Notes: generated from the letters alone by a model not told the origin. A stretch of 64,000 nucleotides of DNA from an uncultured Gammaproteobacteria bacterium (GCA_937924335.1 CALDWW010000055.1:1-64000); one strand, 5' to 3'. Positions 7,764-17,452 are shown, counted from the first letter of the stretch. Program-made: numbers and translations.

Positions 7764-10106
7764 ATGAGGGACGAGGATCCGCGGATCCGGACGATCGTGG
7801 CGATCGTCGTATTGCTGGCTTTTGCATTGCCAGTCGGCTACATGCTTCTGAGCAGCGCGTCAGTGCCGCAGGATGTCCGGCAGATAAGTGCTGCCGAATT
7901 GCGTCAGGTGTCCGGAGAACAGACCGCCAGACAGGCCGGGGACATCGCCGCCATTCTGGCTGTCCGTCTGTCTTCTGAATCCGCAACGCGGGAAACGGCC
8001 CAAAGAGAGCTGGAGTTGATGGTCCCGGCCGCCGGCAATGCGCATGTTCGCGTGCTCGGCCCGGACGGAACCGAATTACTTGGCCTCGGCGCGAATCTGG
8101 CGGATGGCGTATCCGGCGAAGCGCTCGTCGGATCGGGACCGTTCACCGGCAGCCGGGTCGAGGTTACGTTGACCATGGCGGATATCGATCCGGCGGCCGC
8201 AGCGAAAATCGCCGATGTTGTCATCGCGGCGCAAGAGCGCATCCATGGCACGACGGGACTGCTGATCCTGATCTGCCTGGTAGCGGGCGTAACCGGATTC
8301 TTTCTGCTGCGTCGCCGCCCCGCCGGCGGCGCCTCCCGGGCAGCCTCCGAAGAGCGCCAGCAACCCGTCCGGAGAGGAGCCGCGACCGAGCGGGCGCTGC
8401 AGGAACTGGCCATTTCCCGCACCTTCCTCGAACAGCTGCTGGACAGTGTCCATGACGCGGTACTGTTCGTCGGCGCAGACCGCAAGATCGTCCGTGCAAA
8501 TGATCAGGCCCTGAAACTGCTGGAACACAATCCCGAGTCCATACTGGGCCAGCAGCTCGCCAGCCTGGTGCCGGACGGCAAACCGGGATTCTTCGATACG
8601 GACGGCCGTCTCTCGCCGGAGGGAGAGACCGGCGTCTCTACCCGGGCCGGACATCAACTGCATGTCTCGTTCCGCAGCGGCACATTGGAGAGCCCGGATG
8701 GCGACCTCAATGGATACGTACTGGTCCTCAGGAATCTGACCGACGAATCCAGGTCCCGCAAGAGGATCCGGTATCTCACCCGCTTCGACTCGCTGACGCG
8801 CGTCGCCAATCGCATGCAGTTTCAGCACAAATTGCAGCAGTCGATTGCGCGCGCGATGAGGAATGACCTGCAGCTTGCAGTCCTCTATCTGGATCTGGAC
8901 AGATTCAAGGACATCAACGATACCTTCGGACACCCGGTCGGCGACCGTGCCCTGGAGATCACGGCCCGCCGCGTCGTGGACGCGCTTGATCCGGGTACGC
9001 TCGTAGGCCGGCTGGCGGGCGACGAGTTCGCCGTCTTGTTCGACTCCCTGCCCACCGGCGATGACCTGCATCCAACGCTGGCCGCGACGGCCAGGATGCT
9101 GCTCGATCAGATCTCCAAGGAGTTCCACGTCGAGCGCAGGGAACTGTTCATCACGGCCAGCATCGGCATCGCCGTCTGCCCGAGCGACGCGGACAATGTT
9201 GTAGACCTCATCCGCAACGCTGACGCTGCCATGTATCACGCCAAGCAGAACGGCGGGAATACGTATGGATTCTATGCGCCGCAGATGAACGCCGATGCCG
9301 TGGACCGGCTCGTCCTGAAGAACGAATTGCGCCACGCCATGCGGCTGGGGGAATTCCAGGTCCTCTACCAGCCGAAGATCGACCTGCGCGATGGCAGAGT
9401 CACCGGCGCCGAGGCTCTGCTCAGATGGCGGCATCCGAAGCGCGGGGAAGTACCGCCGTCGGTGTTCATCCCGCTTGCCGAGGATAGCGGCCTGATCTTC
9501 GAGATCGGCGCATGGGTACTCGACCAGGTCTGCCGCGACTACGCCAACTGGCAGACAAGGCTTCCCTGGCCTGGACGTATTGCGGTCAATCTGTCTCTGC
9601 AGCAACTGCGCCAGAAGGATTTCGTGAGCAGCGTCGAGAAGATCTTCGAGGACCACCGACTCACACCATCCTGCCTGGAACTCGAGATCACCGAGTCAAC
9701 GCTGATGAGGGACGGCGAACGGACCCTGCGCATGCTGGACCGTCTCTATCAACTCGGGCTGCACCTGTCTATCGATGACTTCGGCACGGGTTACTCATCG
9801 CTGAGCGCGCTCCAGCACTTCCCGATCGAGACTCTGAAGATCGACCAGTCGTTCGTCAGCTCTGCGGCCGAATCCCCCGACAGGCAGGCTCTGGTCTCCA
9901 CCATCATCAATATGGGCGGGAATCTCGGCATGGACGTGGTCGCCGAGGGTGTCGAGACCGTGGAACAACTCCGTTTCCTGCAGGAGCAGGGATGTAACTA
10001 CGCACAGGGGCACCTGTTCGGCGACCCGGTCGCCGCAGACGAGTACCTGCGCGTTCTGGTGGAGCAGGAGCGTGGTGAGAGTCGCCACGCGGGATTCTTC
10101 AGCTAA
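7764..10106 (+). CDS. Membrane GGDEF-EAL protein with PAS domain (cyclic-di-GMP turnover)
   Basis: A 780-residue inner-membrane protein that makes and/or breaks cyclic-di-GMP. Order: membrane helix at about 10-28, periplasmic sensor region, second helix at about 164-182, PAS-like domain at about 222-325, GGDEF domain with the AGDEF variant (RLAGDEF near residue 415) and metal/substrate motif YLDLDRFKDINDTFGH, then EAL domain with GAEALLRW near 547, ITEST, DDFGTGYSS, KIDQSFV and VAEGVETVEQ. The EAL motifs are complete, so phosphodiesterase activity is likely; AGDEF enzymes can be active cyclases, so bifunctionality is possible. I chose ATG 7764 (GGGGCGAG upstream). The frame also opens at GTG 7689, but that would add an N-terminal tail lacking a signal. 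The gene stands alone. Confidence 0.93.
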   Translation: MRDEDPRIRTIVAIVVLLAFALPVGYMLLSSASVPQDVRQISAAELRQVSGEQTARQAGDIAAILAVRLSSESATRETAQRELELMVPAAGNAHVRVLGPDGTELLGLGANLADGVSGEALVGSGPFTGSRVEVTLTMADIDPAAAAKIADVVIAAQERIHGTTGLLILICLVAGVTGFFLLRRRPAGGASRAASEERQQPVRRGAATERALQELAISRTFLEQLLDSVHDAVLFVGADRKIVRANDQALKLLEHNPESILGQQLASLVPDGKPGFFDTDGRLSPEGETGVSTRAGHQLHVSFRSGTLESPDGDLNGYVLVLRNLTDESRSRKRIRYLTRFDSLTRVANRMQFQHKLQQSIARAMRNDLQLAVLYLDLDRFKDINDTFGHPVGDRALEITARRVVDALDPGTLVGRLAGDEFAVLFDSLPTGDDLHPTLAATARMLLDQISKEFHVERRELFITASIGIAVCPSDADNVVDLIRNADAAMYHAKQNGGNTYGFYAPQMNADAVDRLVLKNELRHAMRLGEFQVLYQPKIDLRDGRVTGAEALLRWRHPKRGEVPPSVFIPLAEDSGLIFEIGAWVLDQVCRDYANWQTRLPWPGRIAVNLSLQQLRQKDFVSSVEKIFEDHRLTPSCLELEITESTLMRDGERTLRMLDRLYQLGLHLSIDDFGTGYSSLSALQHFPIETLKIDQSFVSSAAESPDRQALVSTIINMGGNLGMDVVAEGVETVEQLRFLQEQGCNYAQGHLFGDPVAADEYLRVLVEQERGESRHAGFFS

Positions 10107-10173
10107 GCATCGTCCTGGCACTGGCCCTCAGTTCCGCCGACTACAATCCATTGCAGGAAGCGAGAGAATCCCC

Positions 10174-11157
10174 GTGAAGGCAATGGTGCTGACGGCCCCG
10201 GGCCGTCCATTGGAACTGCAGGATCGACCCATACCCGAGCCGGGCCCTGAGCAGGTCCTGATAAAGGTGCGGGCATGCGCGGTCTGCCGAACCGATCTGC
10301 ACGTCGTCGACGGGGATCTGCCTGACATACCGCTACCTGTCATACCGGGGCACGAGATCGTCGGCGAAGTGATCGCCGCGGGATCGGCGGCGGTCGTCGA
10401 GCCCGGCGAGCGGGTCGGCGTGCCCTGGCTGGGTCACACCTGCGGCGACTGCAGATACTGTCGGGACGATCACGAGAATCTGTGCGACTCCGCGAGATTC
10501 ACCGGCTACCAGATCGACGGGGGATTCGCGGAGATGACCGTGGCTGACCACCGGTACTGTTTCCGCATCGACCCGTCCTACGATGATATCGGCGCCACGC
10601 CGTTGCTATGCGCCGGACTGATCGGTTATCGGTCACTGGTGATGGCGGAAGATGCCCGGCGTCTCGGCATCTATGGATTCGGAGCTGCGGCCCACATCAT
10701 CGCCCAGGTGGCCTGCTGGCAGGACCGGCAGGTCTATGCGTTCACCCGACCCGGTGACGAACTCGCCCAGGACTTCGCTCGCGAACTGGGCGCGGTCTGG
10801 GCGGGAGACTCTGACCAATCCGCACCTGAGCTGCTTGACGCCGCCATCATCTTCGCGCCCGTGGGCGCGCTGCTGCCGACGGCGCTCAGGGCGGTCCGCA
10901 AGGGCGGGATCGTAGTCTGCGGCGGGATCCACATGACGGACATCCCGTCCTTCCCTTACTCGATCCTGTGGGGAGAGCGCGTTGTCCGCTCCGTGGCCAA
11001 TCTGAGCCGCCGCGATGCCGAGGAGTTTCTTGCGATCGCTCCGCGCGTGCCGATCCTGACCCGCACCGTGCCGTATCGGCTGGAGCAGGCCAATGAGGCA
11101 CTGGAAGACCTGAGGCACGGCCGCCTGAGCGGTGCGGCCGTACTGGTGATGGACTGA
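10174..11157 (+). CDS. Zinc-dependent alcohol dehydrogenase (MDR superfamily)
   Basis: Oxidises alcohols or reduces aldehydes with NAD(P)H in the cytosol. The protein is 327 residues. The N-terminal GroES-like catalytic domain carries Cys38 (CAVCRTDLH), His60-Glu61 (PGHE) and the structural zinc cysteines Cys90, Cys93, Cys96 and Cys104. It is followed by a Rossmann domain, where GIYGFGAAAHI is an altered GxGxxG motif. The start is GTG at 10174, giving the usual MKAMVL N-terminus; GCGAGAGA lies upstream. The -10-like hexamer TACAAT is about 30 bases upstream. It begins 68 bases after the GGDEF-EAL gene. The real substrate is not deducible. Confidence 0.92.
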   Translation: MKAMVLTAPGRPLELQDRPIPEPGPEQVLIKVRACAVCRTDLHVVDGDLPDIPLPVIPGHEIVGEVIAAGSAAVVEPGERVGVPWLGHTCGDCRYCRDDHENLCDSARFTGYQIDGGFAEMTVADHRYCFRIDPSYDDIGATPLLCAGLIGYRSLVMAEDARRLGIYGFGAAAHIIAQVACWQDRQVYAFTRPGDELAQDFARELGAVWAGDSDQSAPELLDAAIIFAPVGALLPTALRAVRKGGIVVCGGIHMTDIPSFPYSILWGERVVRSVANLSRRDAEEFLAIAPRVPILTRTVPYRLEQANEALEDLRHGRLSGAAVLVMD

Positions 11158-11158
11158 G

Positions 11159-12313
11159 TCAATCCTCTTCGTATCCGGTCATCTCCAGATATCCGAAGCC
11201 CTCGATGGCACGGCCGTCCCGCGAGCCCGTTATCCCAACCGCACCCTCCCAGTAGCGGACTGACAGCGCCATCTCCTGGGCATCGAGCAACGCCTCCACC
11301 TGCAAATCCAGTGCCTCGCCGGGTAGCTCCAGCTGCCAGGCTACCGGATAGCGTATGCCGGTCTCGTCACTCGTCCAGTAGCGCGTGGGCCGGACGCGGG
11401 CGTCGACCGATGCCAGCCTCCTGGCGCTGCCACCGGGACCCACAATAAGCCCTGCGCTGAGCGGATCGGACCTGCCATCGGCGCGCCGCAACCGATAGAA
11501 CATCAGATCTGACCCGTCAGACATCTGCAGGGCAAACCAGTCCCAGCCATTCACGTCGGGCCCCAGCGCACTGGTGCTCCACTCCCGGTCAAGCCATGCC
11601 TGCCCCGCGACCTTGATATTCTCGGCGCCGATGCGGATCCGTCCCAGCGTATCCAGTCTGGTGAAGCTGTAGTAATGGGAGGCGTTGCCGGTCCCGGGGC
11701 CTTTTGCGCTGTAACCCTGCTCACCCTGGAGAACCGGGCCGACGCCCTCGGTTAGCAGGAGTTCGATGCCGAAATCAGCGTCCTGGGCAGACAGCTGCAG
11801 CGGCAGGAAGCTGTCTTGCTGCGACTGCATGGCCCAGTCATCCAGCCAGACCCGGAAGGGCTCGGACGTCGCGCCGGCGAGTCCGATACTGCCCCCACGA
11901 GCGAATCGCTCGACCCGGTAGAAACGTTCCCCCGTCACGTCGGTGAGCGCCAGGTGTCCCATCCAGATCTGGCGTGTCGCCCAGGGTGAGGCCCGGTCGG
12001 CGCCCTCTGCGGCCAGCGCGAATCTGAAGATCGTGTACTGGAACCCGAAATGGCGGCCGTCGTCCGCCATCAGGTTGCCGGTGAAGTACCACCATTCAGT
12101 GCGGAAGTCCGGGTGGGGACCGTGATCTGCGGGAAACACCAGTCGATAACCCGGGTCCGCGAGTTCGAATCCGGCAGTGTCGCCCTCTCCCAGCACGCTG
12201 GACACCCGCACCGGGTCGCCGGCACGCCGCTCTTCTTGCTGAGAGGCCAGCGCCCACCAGAGCGCGGCGGCGATCGCGGCCACGACGACGAGGGACCGAC
12301 CGGCGTTACTCAT
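11159..12313 (-). CDS. AttH/CrtC-type lipocalin-like protein (last gene of an AttEFGH-like ABC operon)
   Basis: 384 residues. One N-terminal membrane segment or signal (SLVVVAAIAAALWWAL) is followed by the AttH/carotenoid-1,2-hydratase fold, two lipocalin-like beta-barrels. Family signatures visible are the EWWYFTGNL motif, FGFQYTIFR, the ARGGSIGLAG stretch and the second-half block GQAWLDREWSTS..GWDWFALQ. In AttEFGH systems this protein is the periplasmic partner of an ABC transporter, probably handling a lipid or hydrophobic ligand; CrtC hydratase activity on carotenoids is unlikely without carotenoid genes nearby. The start at 12313 overlaps the permease stop by eight bases, indicating translational coupling. 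Annotation pipelines often call such proteins carotenoid 1,2-hydratase. Confidence 0.85.
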   Translation of the reverse strand: MSNAGRSLVVVAAIAAALWWALASQQEERRAGDPVRVSSVLGEGDTAGFELADPGYRLVFPADHGPHPDFRTEWWYFTGNLMADDGRHFGFQYTIFRFALAAEGADRASPWATRQIWMGHLALTDVTGERFYRVERFARGGSIGLAGATSEPFRVWLDDWAMQSQQDSFLPLQLSAQDADFGIELLLTEGVGPVLQGEQGYSAKGPGTGNASHYYSFTRLDTLGRIRIGAENIKVAGQAWLDREWSTSALGPDVNGWDWFALQMSDGSDLMFYRLRRADGRSDPLSAGLIVGPGGSARRLASVDARVRPTRYWTSDETGIRYPVAWQLELPGEALDLQVEALLDAQEMALSVRYWEGAVGITGSRDGRAIEGFGYLEMTGYEED

Positions 12314-14822
12314 CGCGAAGATCCGCGGCCGGACGGCGACCGGCGGAACGCCAGGCGGGGTACAGGCCGCCGATGAATGCGGCGGACACGGCCAACAGCA
12401 TGCCCTGGACCAGCACCGCGGCGTCCATGCTGAAGCCCATGGTCCAGGCGAACGCACGCAGGTTGATGACGTGGATGAGAACAGCCGCCAGCGCGATCCC
12501 CAGGGGCATCGCCAACAGGCCTGCCGCCAGTCCCAGAAGAACGGTTTGAGAGAGCACCAGCCGGCGTACCTGGCCAGGCGACCAGCCAAGCGCACGCAGC
12601 ACGGCCAGTTCCCGGACCCGCTCCATCTGCAGCGACTGGAGTGCGCTGAGGATGCCGAGGAACGCGACGATCCCTACCAGGAGCTGAAGCACTCGCGTGA
12701 TGGTGAAGGTCCGATCGAAGATCTGCAGGGAGGCGCGTCGTATCTCCCTGTTGGAGGCGATCCGGACCCCGGGCGCGGAGCCCAGCAATTCGTCGGCGGC
12801 ACGGCGTACCTCGGCCGGGTCGACCTCGTCGGCGGCGATGAGCCCGATGCCATCGACCCGATCGATCTCCCAGACCTCTCGAAAGACACTCAGGCTGACC
12901 GCGATCACGCCCCGGTCCGATGTGTAATCGCGGAATATCGCCGCCACGGGAAAGGCACGCGGTCCCCGGGCGGATGGCAGTAACAGCGAATCTCCGACCG
13001 CGAGACCCGATCGGCGGGCGTAGGGTTCCGAGACAACCACGGCGCGGCCGATGTCGAACGCCCTGCGGGCCGTGGTGGCGTCTCCGGAGATAATGGGCAA
13101 ACCCCACTCCCCGCGGCCCGGATCCAGGCCCCACAGCCTGATTTCTCCGTCATCGGTCAGCAGCCGGGTGCGCACCGAGCGGGTGACTTCAGCGACCTCG
13201 GCCCGGGCATCGAGCGCCCTCGCCAACGCCTCCGGGTCCCCGCCCGCCGCATACCATGCATCGTCCAGGCTGACGTAGACGTCCGAGCGCAGCGAATCCT
13301 GAAGCCATTGGTCAACACTGGCGCGAAAACTGCCGACCATCAATCCGACACCCACCACGGTCGCGACGGCAACCATCAGGGCTGAGACCGCCACGCCGGT
13401 CCGGCTCAGGGACGCGTTCACTCCCCGGATCGCCATCCTGAGCGGCATGTCGAGCAGGGGTCGCAACCCGTGCAGCAGACTGCTCATGAACAGGACGATG
13501 GCCGGGGGCGCCAGCAGCGCGCCCACGACGATGATGCCGAACATGCCGGCAAAACCGGGCGCCAGTGAGCGGGTATCGGCAGATAGCAGCAGCGAAGAGA
13601 TCACCGCGACGATCACCGCGGCGAAGGCCAGCCAGGGCAGCCTGCGGCGTGCACGGCGCTCCAGCGATGCGCGGCTGAGAACGGACCGGGGCGCGACAGC
13701 GGCGGCCTCGGCGGCCGGCCCAAGGCTCGCGGCCACCGTGACACCCAAGCCGAGAAGCGCACCCTTGGTCAACGCCAGCCAGTCCAGCGGAATGCCGGCC
13801 ACTTGCAGCCGGAAATAGAGGTCGTCGATGGTACGCACGACGAGGGCCGTCAGCCCGTTGCCAAGCAACCATCCCAGGCTAAGGCCAATGAGCGTCCCGG
13901 GCACTCCGACGATGAAAGACTCCTGCAGCACGCTGGAGAATAGCTGTCGCCGGGTAACCCCGATGGTGCGGAGTGTGCCGATGACGTTGCGTCGCTGGAC
14001 GACCAGGAATGACATTGTGCTGAAGATCAGGAAAGCGCCTACCAGCAGGGCAAGCAGGCTGAGCGCGAACAGATTCACCCGGAATGCGCGGGTCATCTCC
14101 TGCATGTGCTGCGAGCGCGCAGCCGTGGACACCAGTTCCAGGTCCGGCGGCAGCCAGGCTTGCACCCGTTCGAGCTCTGCCGGACTCAGGATCAGATCGA
14201 TACGGGTCAGCCTGCCGACTGCGCCGAGGACCTCCTGTGCGGTCGCGACATCAGCGAAGAGATAGTCCTGCAGGATGGGTCCCTCTGCTGCTCCCGGCAT
14301 CAGGAATCCGGCGAGACGCAGACGTTGCCTGCGACCCGAAGCCTCCACCTCGATCGAGTCTCCGAGCCTCAACCCCATGCTGGCCGCGAGCCCGGGCGTG
14401 GCGAGGACCGCTGCCGGATCGACCAGCAGACCCCGCAATCCGGTCCCGGAATCGAGCGAGGTGCCATAGTCGCGGAACGACTTTTCTGACAACGGATCGA
14501 TCCCGCTGAGTGTCAGAACGCGCCCATCGCTCAGGCTTATGCGCCCCTCCAGTACGGGCGCTGCGGAGAGGACGCCGATATCGACCTTGAGCCGGGAGAA
14601 TGTCGTGTCGGCGAGGTCGCCGGACTGGCTGACCAATTGATGCGTGGCGCTGCCAGCGACGGCCGCCCTGGACGCGTCGAAGGCGCGGCTCGCTGCATTG
14701 CCGGCCAGATCGACCCCGGTCACCACGGCGACTCCCAGTCCAACGCCAGCCACCGCCAGCGCCAGCTGCCACGGGTGTCGGATGAAGAATCGCCGGCCGG
14801 ACAGAGCGATGAGTCGACTCAC
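12306..14822 (-). CDS. Large FtsX/MacB-type ABC transporter permease (AttF-AttG-like fusion)
   Basis: 838-residue inner-membrane protein built from two FtsX-like units. Each has a long extracytoplasmic loop and multiple membrane helices (first helix LALAVAGVGLGVAVVTGVDL; cluster LFALSLLALLVGAFLIFSTM; final cluster near the C-terminus). The sequence GTLRTIGVTRRQLFSSVLQE and its counterpart VLRALGWSPGQVRRLVLSQT are the characteristic coupling-helix regions of FtsX domains, one per half. Members of this type move lipids or lipoproteins or act mechanically across the envelope. The GTG start at 14822 overlaps the ATPase stop as GTGA. In AttEFGH systems permeases F and G are separate; here one chain would serve both roles, which is my inference from its size and internal duplication. 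Confidence 0.88.
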   Translation of the reverse strand: MSRLIALSGRRFFIRHPWQLALAVAGVGLGVAVVTGVDLAGNAASRAFDASRAAVAGSATHQLVSQSGDLADTTFSRLKVDIGVLSAAPVLEGRISLSDGRVLTLSGIDPLSEKSFRDYGTSLDSGTGLRGLLVDPAAVLATPGLAASMGLRLGDSIEVEASGRRQRLRLAGFLMPGAAEGPILQDYLFADVATAQEVLGAVGRLTRIDLILSPAELERVQAWLPPDLELVSTAARSQHMQEMTRAFRVNLFALSLLALLVGAFLIFSTMSFLVVQRRNVIGTLRTIGVTRRQLFSSVLQESFIVGVPGTLIGLSLGWLLGNGLTALVVRTIDDLYFRLQVAGIPLDWLALTKGALLGLGVTVAASLGPAAEAAAVAPRSVLSRASLERRARRRLPWLAFAAVIVAVISSLLLSADTRSLAPGFAGMFGIIVVGALLAPPAIVLFMSSLLHGLRPLLDMPLRMAIRGVNASLSRTGVAVSALMVAVATVVGVGLMVGSFRASVDQWLQDSLRSDVYVSLDDAWYAAGGDPEALARALDARAEVAEVTRSVRTRLLTDDGEIRLWGLDPGRGEWGLPIISGDATTARRAFDIGRAVVVSEPYARRSGLAVGDSLLLPSARGPRAFPVAAIFRDYTSDRGVIAVSLSVFREVWEIDRVDGIGLIAADEVDPAEVRRAADELLGSAPGVRIASNREIRRASLQIFDRTFTITRVLQLLVGIVAFLGILSALQSLQMERVRELAVLRALGWSPGQVRRLVLSQTVLLGLAAGLLAMPLGIALAAVLIHVINLRAFAWTMGFSMDAAVLVQGMLLAVSAAFIGGLYPAWRSAGRRPAADLRDE

Positions 14823-15514
14823 GATCCCTCGTCCAACGGACCGAGGCTGCCGTCCCGGATCGTCAGGACCCGGTCCGCCATGCCGATCACCTCGGGGCTG
14901 TGGGTGGCCATCACCAGCGTTGTACCGGTACGGCGACACAGGTCATCCAGCAGGCGCAGGACCTCTCTTGCCGTCGTCAGGTCCAGATTGCCGGTCGGCT
15001 CATCGGCAAGCAGCAGACCAGGTCGGTGGACCAACGCCCGCGCCAGCGCGATGCGCTGCTGTTGCCCGCCGGACAATTCATCCGGGTAGTCGGGCCCACG
15101 ATCCGCCAGTCCCACCGCCGCCAGCCACTCACTGACGCGGCCTGCTGCCTCGGCCTCGGCGACGCCGGTCAGTTCCAGTGGCAGCAACAGGTTCTCTTCC
15201 ACGGTCAACGTGGGTACGAGGTTGAAGAACTGGAAAACATAGCCGACCTTGTGGCGCCGCAGGCGCGACAGTGCGTCCTCGTCCAGGTCCGATAGCGGCT
15301 GGCCATCCACCAGCACGTCACCGGAACTCGCCCGGTCCAGCCCGCCGATCAGGTTCAGAAGGGTCGACTTGCCGGACCCGCTCCTCCCCACCAGGACCAC
15401 GAACTCGCCGTGACGGATCAGCGCGTCGACACCATCCAGCACCGCTCGCGGCCGACCTCGCGACTCATAAGCTTTGCTGAGCTGGCGCAGCTCGATGTGG
15501 GGGTGTTGCCTCAA
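14819..15514 (-). CDS. ABC transporter ATP-binding protein (LolD/AttE-like)
   Basis: ATPase that powers the FtsX-type permease encoded immediately downstream. 231 residues with Walker A GRSGSGKST, Q-loop FQFFNL, signature LSGGQQQR, Walker B LLLADEPT and H-loop THS, the pattern of the LolD/MacB class. I place the start at TTG 15514 because GGAG precedes it by seven bases and the protein then begins directly before the nucleotide-binding fold; an ATG at 15580 in the same frame would overlap the nuclease gene by 28 bases and add a basic, unconserved extension. The gene is part of the lipase-nuclease-ATPase-permease-AttH operon. Confidence 0.93.
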   Translation of the reverse strand: MRQHPHIELRQLSKAYESRGRPRAVLDGVDALIRHGEFVVLVGRSGSGKSTLLNLIGGLDRASSGDVLVDGQPLSDLDEDALSRLRRHKVGYVFQFFNLVPTLTVEENLLLPLELTGVAEAEAAGRVSEWLAAVGLADRGPDYPDELSGGQQQRIALARALVHRPGLLLADEPTGNLDLTTAREVLRLLDDLCRRTGTTLVMATHSPEVIGMADRVLTIRDGSLGPLDEGS

Positions 15515-15552
15515 TGTGACTCTCCGCGGCTTCAGGTGGCGTCTTCGCCCCG

Positions 15553-16095
15553 CTAGCGTCGACGGTTTTGCCGACGCCACTGCCAGGGCGGCACACGTTC
15601 ACTGTCCGGCAGGGACCAGAGCCCGCGGGCCGCTGAACGGGCCTCATCTTCCAGCCGGATCAAAGCGGCATCATCTGTGTAGCGCCTGTACACCCATGCA
15701 TCGCCCTGCCTGATCATCTCCCGGTTGACGTCCAGCCCGTCCGACACCCGGCTCACGACCGCGACAGTCCGGCCGTAGGGATCCGTCGTGACCGGCTCTA
15801 TGCGCAGGCGGTGACCGCGTACCAGCCGACGCAGCGCTTCCCGGCTGCGTCGGCTCCAGGGCTGATTACGTTCTGGCGCATCGATACCGAAGAGCCTGAC
15901 TTCGAGTTCCGTCGCATCCGGCGTGCGCATAACGAAGCTGTCGCCGTCGAATACCCGCACCACCTGTCCCGACCCCTCGGTCGATGCCTCGCAGGCGGCG
16001 AGCGCCAGCGCACCAAGCAGGGCAAGGGCCACCCACCCGCTCGTTGGCGCCAGCGGAGCGCGGCAGGATGACAGATGACTAGCGACCGGGGTCAT
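15553..16095 (-). CDS. Thermonuclease-like (SNase) lipoprotein
   Basis: An exported nuclease-fold protein of 180 residues. A hydrophobic signal (WVALALLGALALAAC) ends in lipobox LAAC. The staphylococcal nuclease domain follows, with VFDGDSF, VRLFGIDAPE, the PYGRTVA block (catalytic region of the family) and a terminal GLWSLP. Such proteins hydrolyse nucleic acids in the envelope, although not all homologues are active. The ATG at 16095 lies 17 bases inside the end of the lipase gene, so the two are translationally coupled. Its place between a lipase and an ABC system does not clarify its role. Confidence 0.88.
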   Translation of the reverse strand: MTPVASHLSSCRAPLAPTSGWVALALLGALALAACEASTEGSGQVVRVFDGDSFVMRTPDATELEVRLFGIDAPERNQPWSRRSREALRRLVRGHRLRIEPVTTDPYGRTVAVVSRVSDGLDVNREMIRQGDAWVYRRYTDDAALIRLEDEARSAARGLWSLPDSERVPPWQWRRQNRRR

Positions 16096-17452
16096 CCGCG
16101 CTGAGGAGGACGTGCAGCAGGTTGTCCTGGAAATTGATGTTGCCGGTCAATGCATCATGCCTCTCGCACAGGAAAAATGCGGAGCCGAGCGGGAAGAAAC
16201 TGTAACGGTGTCGGGCGACGGTAGGATCAAGCTCCTGCCGAGCGAGCAACGAAGCCTTGGTCACCACGCCGTCTCCGGGCTCCAGCATCAGAGCATCATA
16301 GTCCACCCCCGGCAACGGGTGTTCGATCTGGTCCGGCCATAGCCGCATGACCGAATCACCGCCGACCTCCTCCACCAGGACCCGCGCCGGCGTCAGGGCG
16401 CAGTCGCCCCCAAAGACAGCGTAAGACAGCGGCGGATCGGTCATCGGGACCGTCAGCGACCACACGAATCGCCGCCCTCGCTCAAGCCGCTTCTCGAAGT
16501 AACGCTCGAGGATCTCCAGATGCTGTTCTGCGTCGCCCGGCCGCTCGAAGTCCGCAGCGATGCGGGCGCGGATCTTCGGATCGAAGACCGAGAACTCGAA
16601 TCGGCGCCAGAAATCGATGTCGAACAGGTCCCGATCGAGATCGCTGCCGTCTGCTTTCACGAGCCAGCGATTGATGGGATGGGGCAGCAACTGGTAGGTG
16701 CTCGGGAACGTCGCCAGTACCTCAGGGGGGACACGATCCAGACCGACAGGGAACCCTTCCAGCATCGTCTGGATGGCCTTGACCGAGCCGAGGCTCGGCG
16801 TGCCCAGAAAGATCGCTCGCCGGATCCGCTCTCCGCCGTGACCGTTCACTGGAAACTCGTTGCCATCAAGCACGTCGAGGGTGCCGTAGCGTATGTAATA
16901 ACGGGTCAGAAGACCGCCCATGCTATGCGCCACGACGTCGACTTTCAGATCCGGCTGCAGATGGTCGCGGCGGATCTTCTCTATGTACGCGTCAAGCTCG
17001 CGGACATTCTCGACGATGTCCCGACGCCAGTCATAGGCGAATACGTAGAGCGATTTACTGGCCTCAGGGACGGGCTGACCGGGAGACGTCTCTACGTATC
17101 CGCCTGCGTCTCGCAGGACTTCGATCAATCGGCCATAGAAGTCCCTGCCCGCCGCTCGATCGGTGATGCCCCGGACCCGGTAGTCATCTGTCAGCGGCTC
17201 GAGCGTCTCGCCGTCGATCTCCAGCGCCAGAGAGCGGTAGTCGTGGAACAGGATCTTCCAGGTGGACCCGGGCCAGACCTCGCGACCGTCGCCCTGGCTG
17301 ACCAGTCGGCTGCCAAGCATGCCGTGGATAACCACCACCGGGGGCTGACCCTCCGGATTTGCCTGCATCGCGTACAGTCGCCCAAGATCCGGTCGCGGGC
17401 CCGTGCAGGCCGTGAGCAGCACGCTCAGAACGAGCAGACGCAGCTTCGGCAT
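16079..17452 (-). CDS. LCAT/PGAP1-like alpha/beta-hydrolase lipoprotein (putative lipase or acyltransferase)
   Basis: 457-residue exported hydrolase. Signal peptide MPKLRLLVLSVLLTACTG with lipobox LTAC predicts membrane anchoring in the periplasm. The oxyanion-region motif VVVIHGMLGSRL opens the hydrolase core. The nucleophile elbow AHSMGGLLTRYYIR contains Ser in GHSMG-type context, as in lecithin:cholesterol acyltransferase-like and PGAP1-like lipases. A late Asp/His pair is plausible but not pinned. The start at 17452 gives a clean lipoprotein signal; GTG at 17479 is in frame and would add nine residues. First gene of the operon leading to the nuclease and AttEFGH-like genes, suggesting a shared lipid-related envelope role (inference). 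Confidence 0.82.
   Translation of the reverse strand: MPKLRLLVLSVLLTACTGPRPDLGRLYAMQANPEGQPPVVVIHGMLGSRLVSQGDGREVWPGSTWKILFHDYRSLALEIDGETLEPLTDDYRVRGITDRAAGRDFYGRLIEVLRDAGGYVETSPGQPVPEASKSLYVFAYDWRRDIVENVRELDAYIEKIRRDHLQPDLKVDVVAHSMGGLLTRYYIRYGTLDVLDGNEFPVNGHGGERIRRAIFLGTPSLGSVKAIQTMLEGFPVGLDRVPPEVLATFPSTYQLLPHPINRWLVKADGSDLDRDLFDIDFWRRFEFSVFDPKIRARIAADFERPGDAEQHLEILERYFEKRLERGRRFVWSLTVPMTDPPLSYAVFGGDCALTPARVLVEEVGGDSVMRLWPDQIEHPLPGVDYDALMLEPGDGVVTKASLLARQELDPTVARHRYSFFPLGSAFFLCERHDALTGNINFQDNLLHVLLSADDPGR

Noticed and set aside
8076-9656. Leftward frame of 526 codons
   Set aside because: Antisense to the GGDEF-EAL gene, whose motifs are intact; repetitive composition typical of shadow frames.
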